From assembly GCA_016934675.1 (NCBI GenBank), contig JAFGSJ010000087.1:1-35249 (forward strand): a DNA stretch of 35,249 nucleotides. Reading direction: 5' to 3'. Each line of letters begins with the position of its first letter. Positions within the stretch are counted from its first letter, which is position 1. The notes below the pieces were generated by a model. It saw only the letters and a program-made list of their open reading frames with translations. It ran no database searches and was not told the origin of the DNA. The position numbers and the translations under genes are program-made. Origin of the DNA: a bacterium (GTDB lineage Bacteria; CSSED10-310; JAFGSJ01). Of the stretch, positions 34,211 through 35,249 are shown one piece after another.

Positions 34211-35164
34211 ATGCTTAGAACAGCTTTAACTATGGTCCTGGTCCTGGTTTTACTCTGTCCTTCCATGACTTCCGTTGTATCCGCCGGAATCACTAGCCTC
34301 GAAGAATTGGAAAAAACGACTGCCAATCATCTCAAAGACGTCAAACAAGTGTCCACCGACGTTGTCCAGACCATGGATATGGGACCACAAGGCAAAATGG
34401 TGCTCCAGGGTACACTCTATTTTGAATTGCCTGAATTGATGAGAATGACCATGAAAACCCAGATGATGGGCCAGGAAATGTTGATCAATGCTGTCCATGA
34501 CGGTCAATTCATGTGGACTGAAACCCCGATGGGCGACATGAAGCAAGTCATGAAAATGGACATGAATATTGTGAAAAACATTAAGGGATTGCACAATATT
34601 CCGGGCATCAATACCGATAGTATGAACTTCAATCATGTTTTTTATCCTCTGAAAAATATGAAGGAGTACTATAAAATCACCTGGCTCGGACAAGAAAAAA
34701 TCAATGATCTCGAAGTGATGGCCGTGGAAGCGACCCTGACCGAACAAGGCCTCGAAAACTTGAAGGGACTCGGACAGGCCGGTCAAGTTACCATCAATAT
34801 GGGCTCGCATTATAAACTGTTTTTCGACCCGGCATCCGGTTTCATGAAAAAAATGTCTACCCTGAATAAACAAGGCCAGGAAATAATGTCCATGGAATTT
34901 TCGAATTTTAACCTCAAGCCGGAATTAAGCCCGGATTTCTTTAAGTATACCGTGCCGGAAGGTGTCAAAGTCATGGATTTGACACCCATGATGAAGGATA
35001 TGCTCGAAAATATGACAAAAACTGCGGAAGAAAAAACAGAAGCCCAAGAGGAAGCAAAGACAGAAACCGCAACCGAACAGCCCTCTGATACGAACCAGCC
35101 CGCGGCGATTCCGGATGAAAAGAAAGAATCCGAGTCTGTGCCTGCTGAAACAACATCAAAATAG
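34211..35164 (+). CDS. LolA/LppX-like secreted protein
   Basis: A 317-residue exported protein. A signal peptide (LTMVLVLVLLCPSMTSVVSA, cleavage before GIT) is followed by a segment typical of the LolA/LppX-like lipid-binding fold: SLEELEKTTANHLKDVKQVSTDVVQTMDM, a TLYFELPELMRMTMKT strand pair, KLFFDPASGFMKKMSTLNKQGQEIMSMEFSNF, and ELSPDFFKYTVPEGVKV. This matches outer-membrane-lipoprotein-sorting-type proteins, but the true role (lipid or lipoprotein carrier, or sensor) is not shown. Met content is high. The last 65 residues are an acidic Glu/Lys/Thr-rich, probably disordered tail. A strong AAGGAGG precedes the ATG. Transcription may come from the 602-residue gene. Confidence 0.75.
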   Translation: MLRTALTMVLVLVLLCPSMTSVVSAGITSLEELEKTTANHLKDVKQVSTDVVQTMDMGPQGKMVLQGTLYFELPELMRMTMKTQMMGQEMLINAVHDGQFMWTETPMGDMKQVMKMDMNIVKNIKGLHNIPGINTDSMNFNHVFYPLKNMKEYYKITWLGQEKINDLEVMAVEATLTEQGLENLKGLGQAGQVTINMGSHYKLFFDPASGFMKKMSTLNKQGQEIMSMEFSNFNLKPELSPDFFKYTVPEGVKVMDLTPMMKDMLENMTKTAEEKTEAQEEAKTETATEQPSDTNQPAAIPDEKKESESVPAETTSK

Positions 35165-35249
35165 GGGAGGTCACACGGAGCCACAGAGGCACGGAGAAAA
35201 GAGAGAGAGGAAAGGGGAGGTCACACGGAGCCACAGAGGCACGGAGAAA
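35163..35249. repeat. Tandem 37-nt direct repeat, 50-nt period, running off the window
   Basis: Two identical 37-base copies lie at 35163-35199 and 35213-35249, separated by a 13-base purine spacer. The core (GTCACACGGAGCCACAGAGG, then CACGGAG) resembles a short intergenic motif that I associate with dispersed repeats in environmental bacterial genomes. The first copy begins at the stop codon of the LolA-like gene. Two copies with a 13-base spacer do not make a CRISPR array. More copies may lie beyond the window end. Confidence 0.85.

Noticed and set aside
35163..35249. CRISPR array
   Set aside because: Only two repeats with a 13-base spacer and no cas genes in the window.

Overview
The window looks like a chromosomal segment of an uncultured anaerobic bacterium with moderate GC. 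I cannot name the phylum. Three features point to an anaerobe with propionate/succinate-type metabolism: a complete set of biotin-dependent, membrane-coupled methylmalonyl-CoA decarboxylase subunits, methylmalonyl-CoA epimerase and aspartate ammonia-lyase. A predicted lipoprotein, LspA and Lgt, an anchored alpha-2-macroglobulin and a LolA/LppX-like secreted protein suggest a diderm envelope, although no outer-membrane gene is seen directly. The SRP RNA is the long type with an Alu domain, best known from Firmicutes and a few other lineages.

Left part (1-7.8 kb, plus strand): an information-processing block. serS is followed by four serine tRNA genes (UGA, GCU, CGA, GGA) that together read all six Ser codons, with a tRNA-Arg of anticodon GCG embedded among them. 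Then come the long SRP RNA, a small MORN-repeat lipoprotein, dnaX-ybaB-recR, and the polarity pair mglB-mglA. The order serS, tRNA-Ser, SRP RNA, dnaX, ybaB, recR resembles Bacillus subtilis. There tadA lies just before the SRP RNA; here no tadA is present, and the tRNA-Arg carries G34 rather than the A34 that TadA would edit.

Middle (7.8-17.4 kb): an mntP-msrB pair on the minus strand, a 0.5-kb spacer, then small secreted proteins followed by a very large secreted protein. This protein is built almost entirely from about 74 aromatic, proline-containing units of roughly 17 residues (consensus near FPLFW/FPTFW followed by a charged turn). It matches no family I recognise and is the most promising novel element. 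The lspA-lgt-rluD cluster follows.

Right part (17.4-32.2 kb, minus strand): a 2037-residue membrane-anchored bacterial alpha-2-macroglobulin with an intact CVEQ thioester motif. Upstream of it is an eight-gene run: mmdA, OadG-like delta subunit, biotin carrier, mmdB, methylmalonyl-CoA epimerase, then a binding protein, permease and ATPase of a FecBCD/BtuFCD-type importer. Linkage to the methylmalonyl pathway makes a corrinoid (B12) substrate plausible for the importer, because methylmalonyl-CoA mutase needs B12. aspA lies just upstream and could feed fumarate into the same route.

Right end (32.3-35.2 kb, plus strand): an unrecognised 602-residue cytoplasmic protein, a LolA/LppX-like secreted protein, and the first two copies of a 37-nt direct repeat with 50-nt period that runs off the window.
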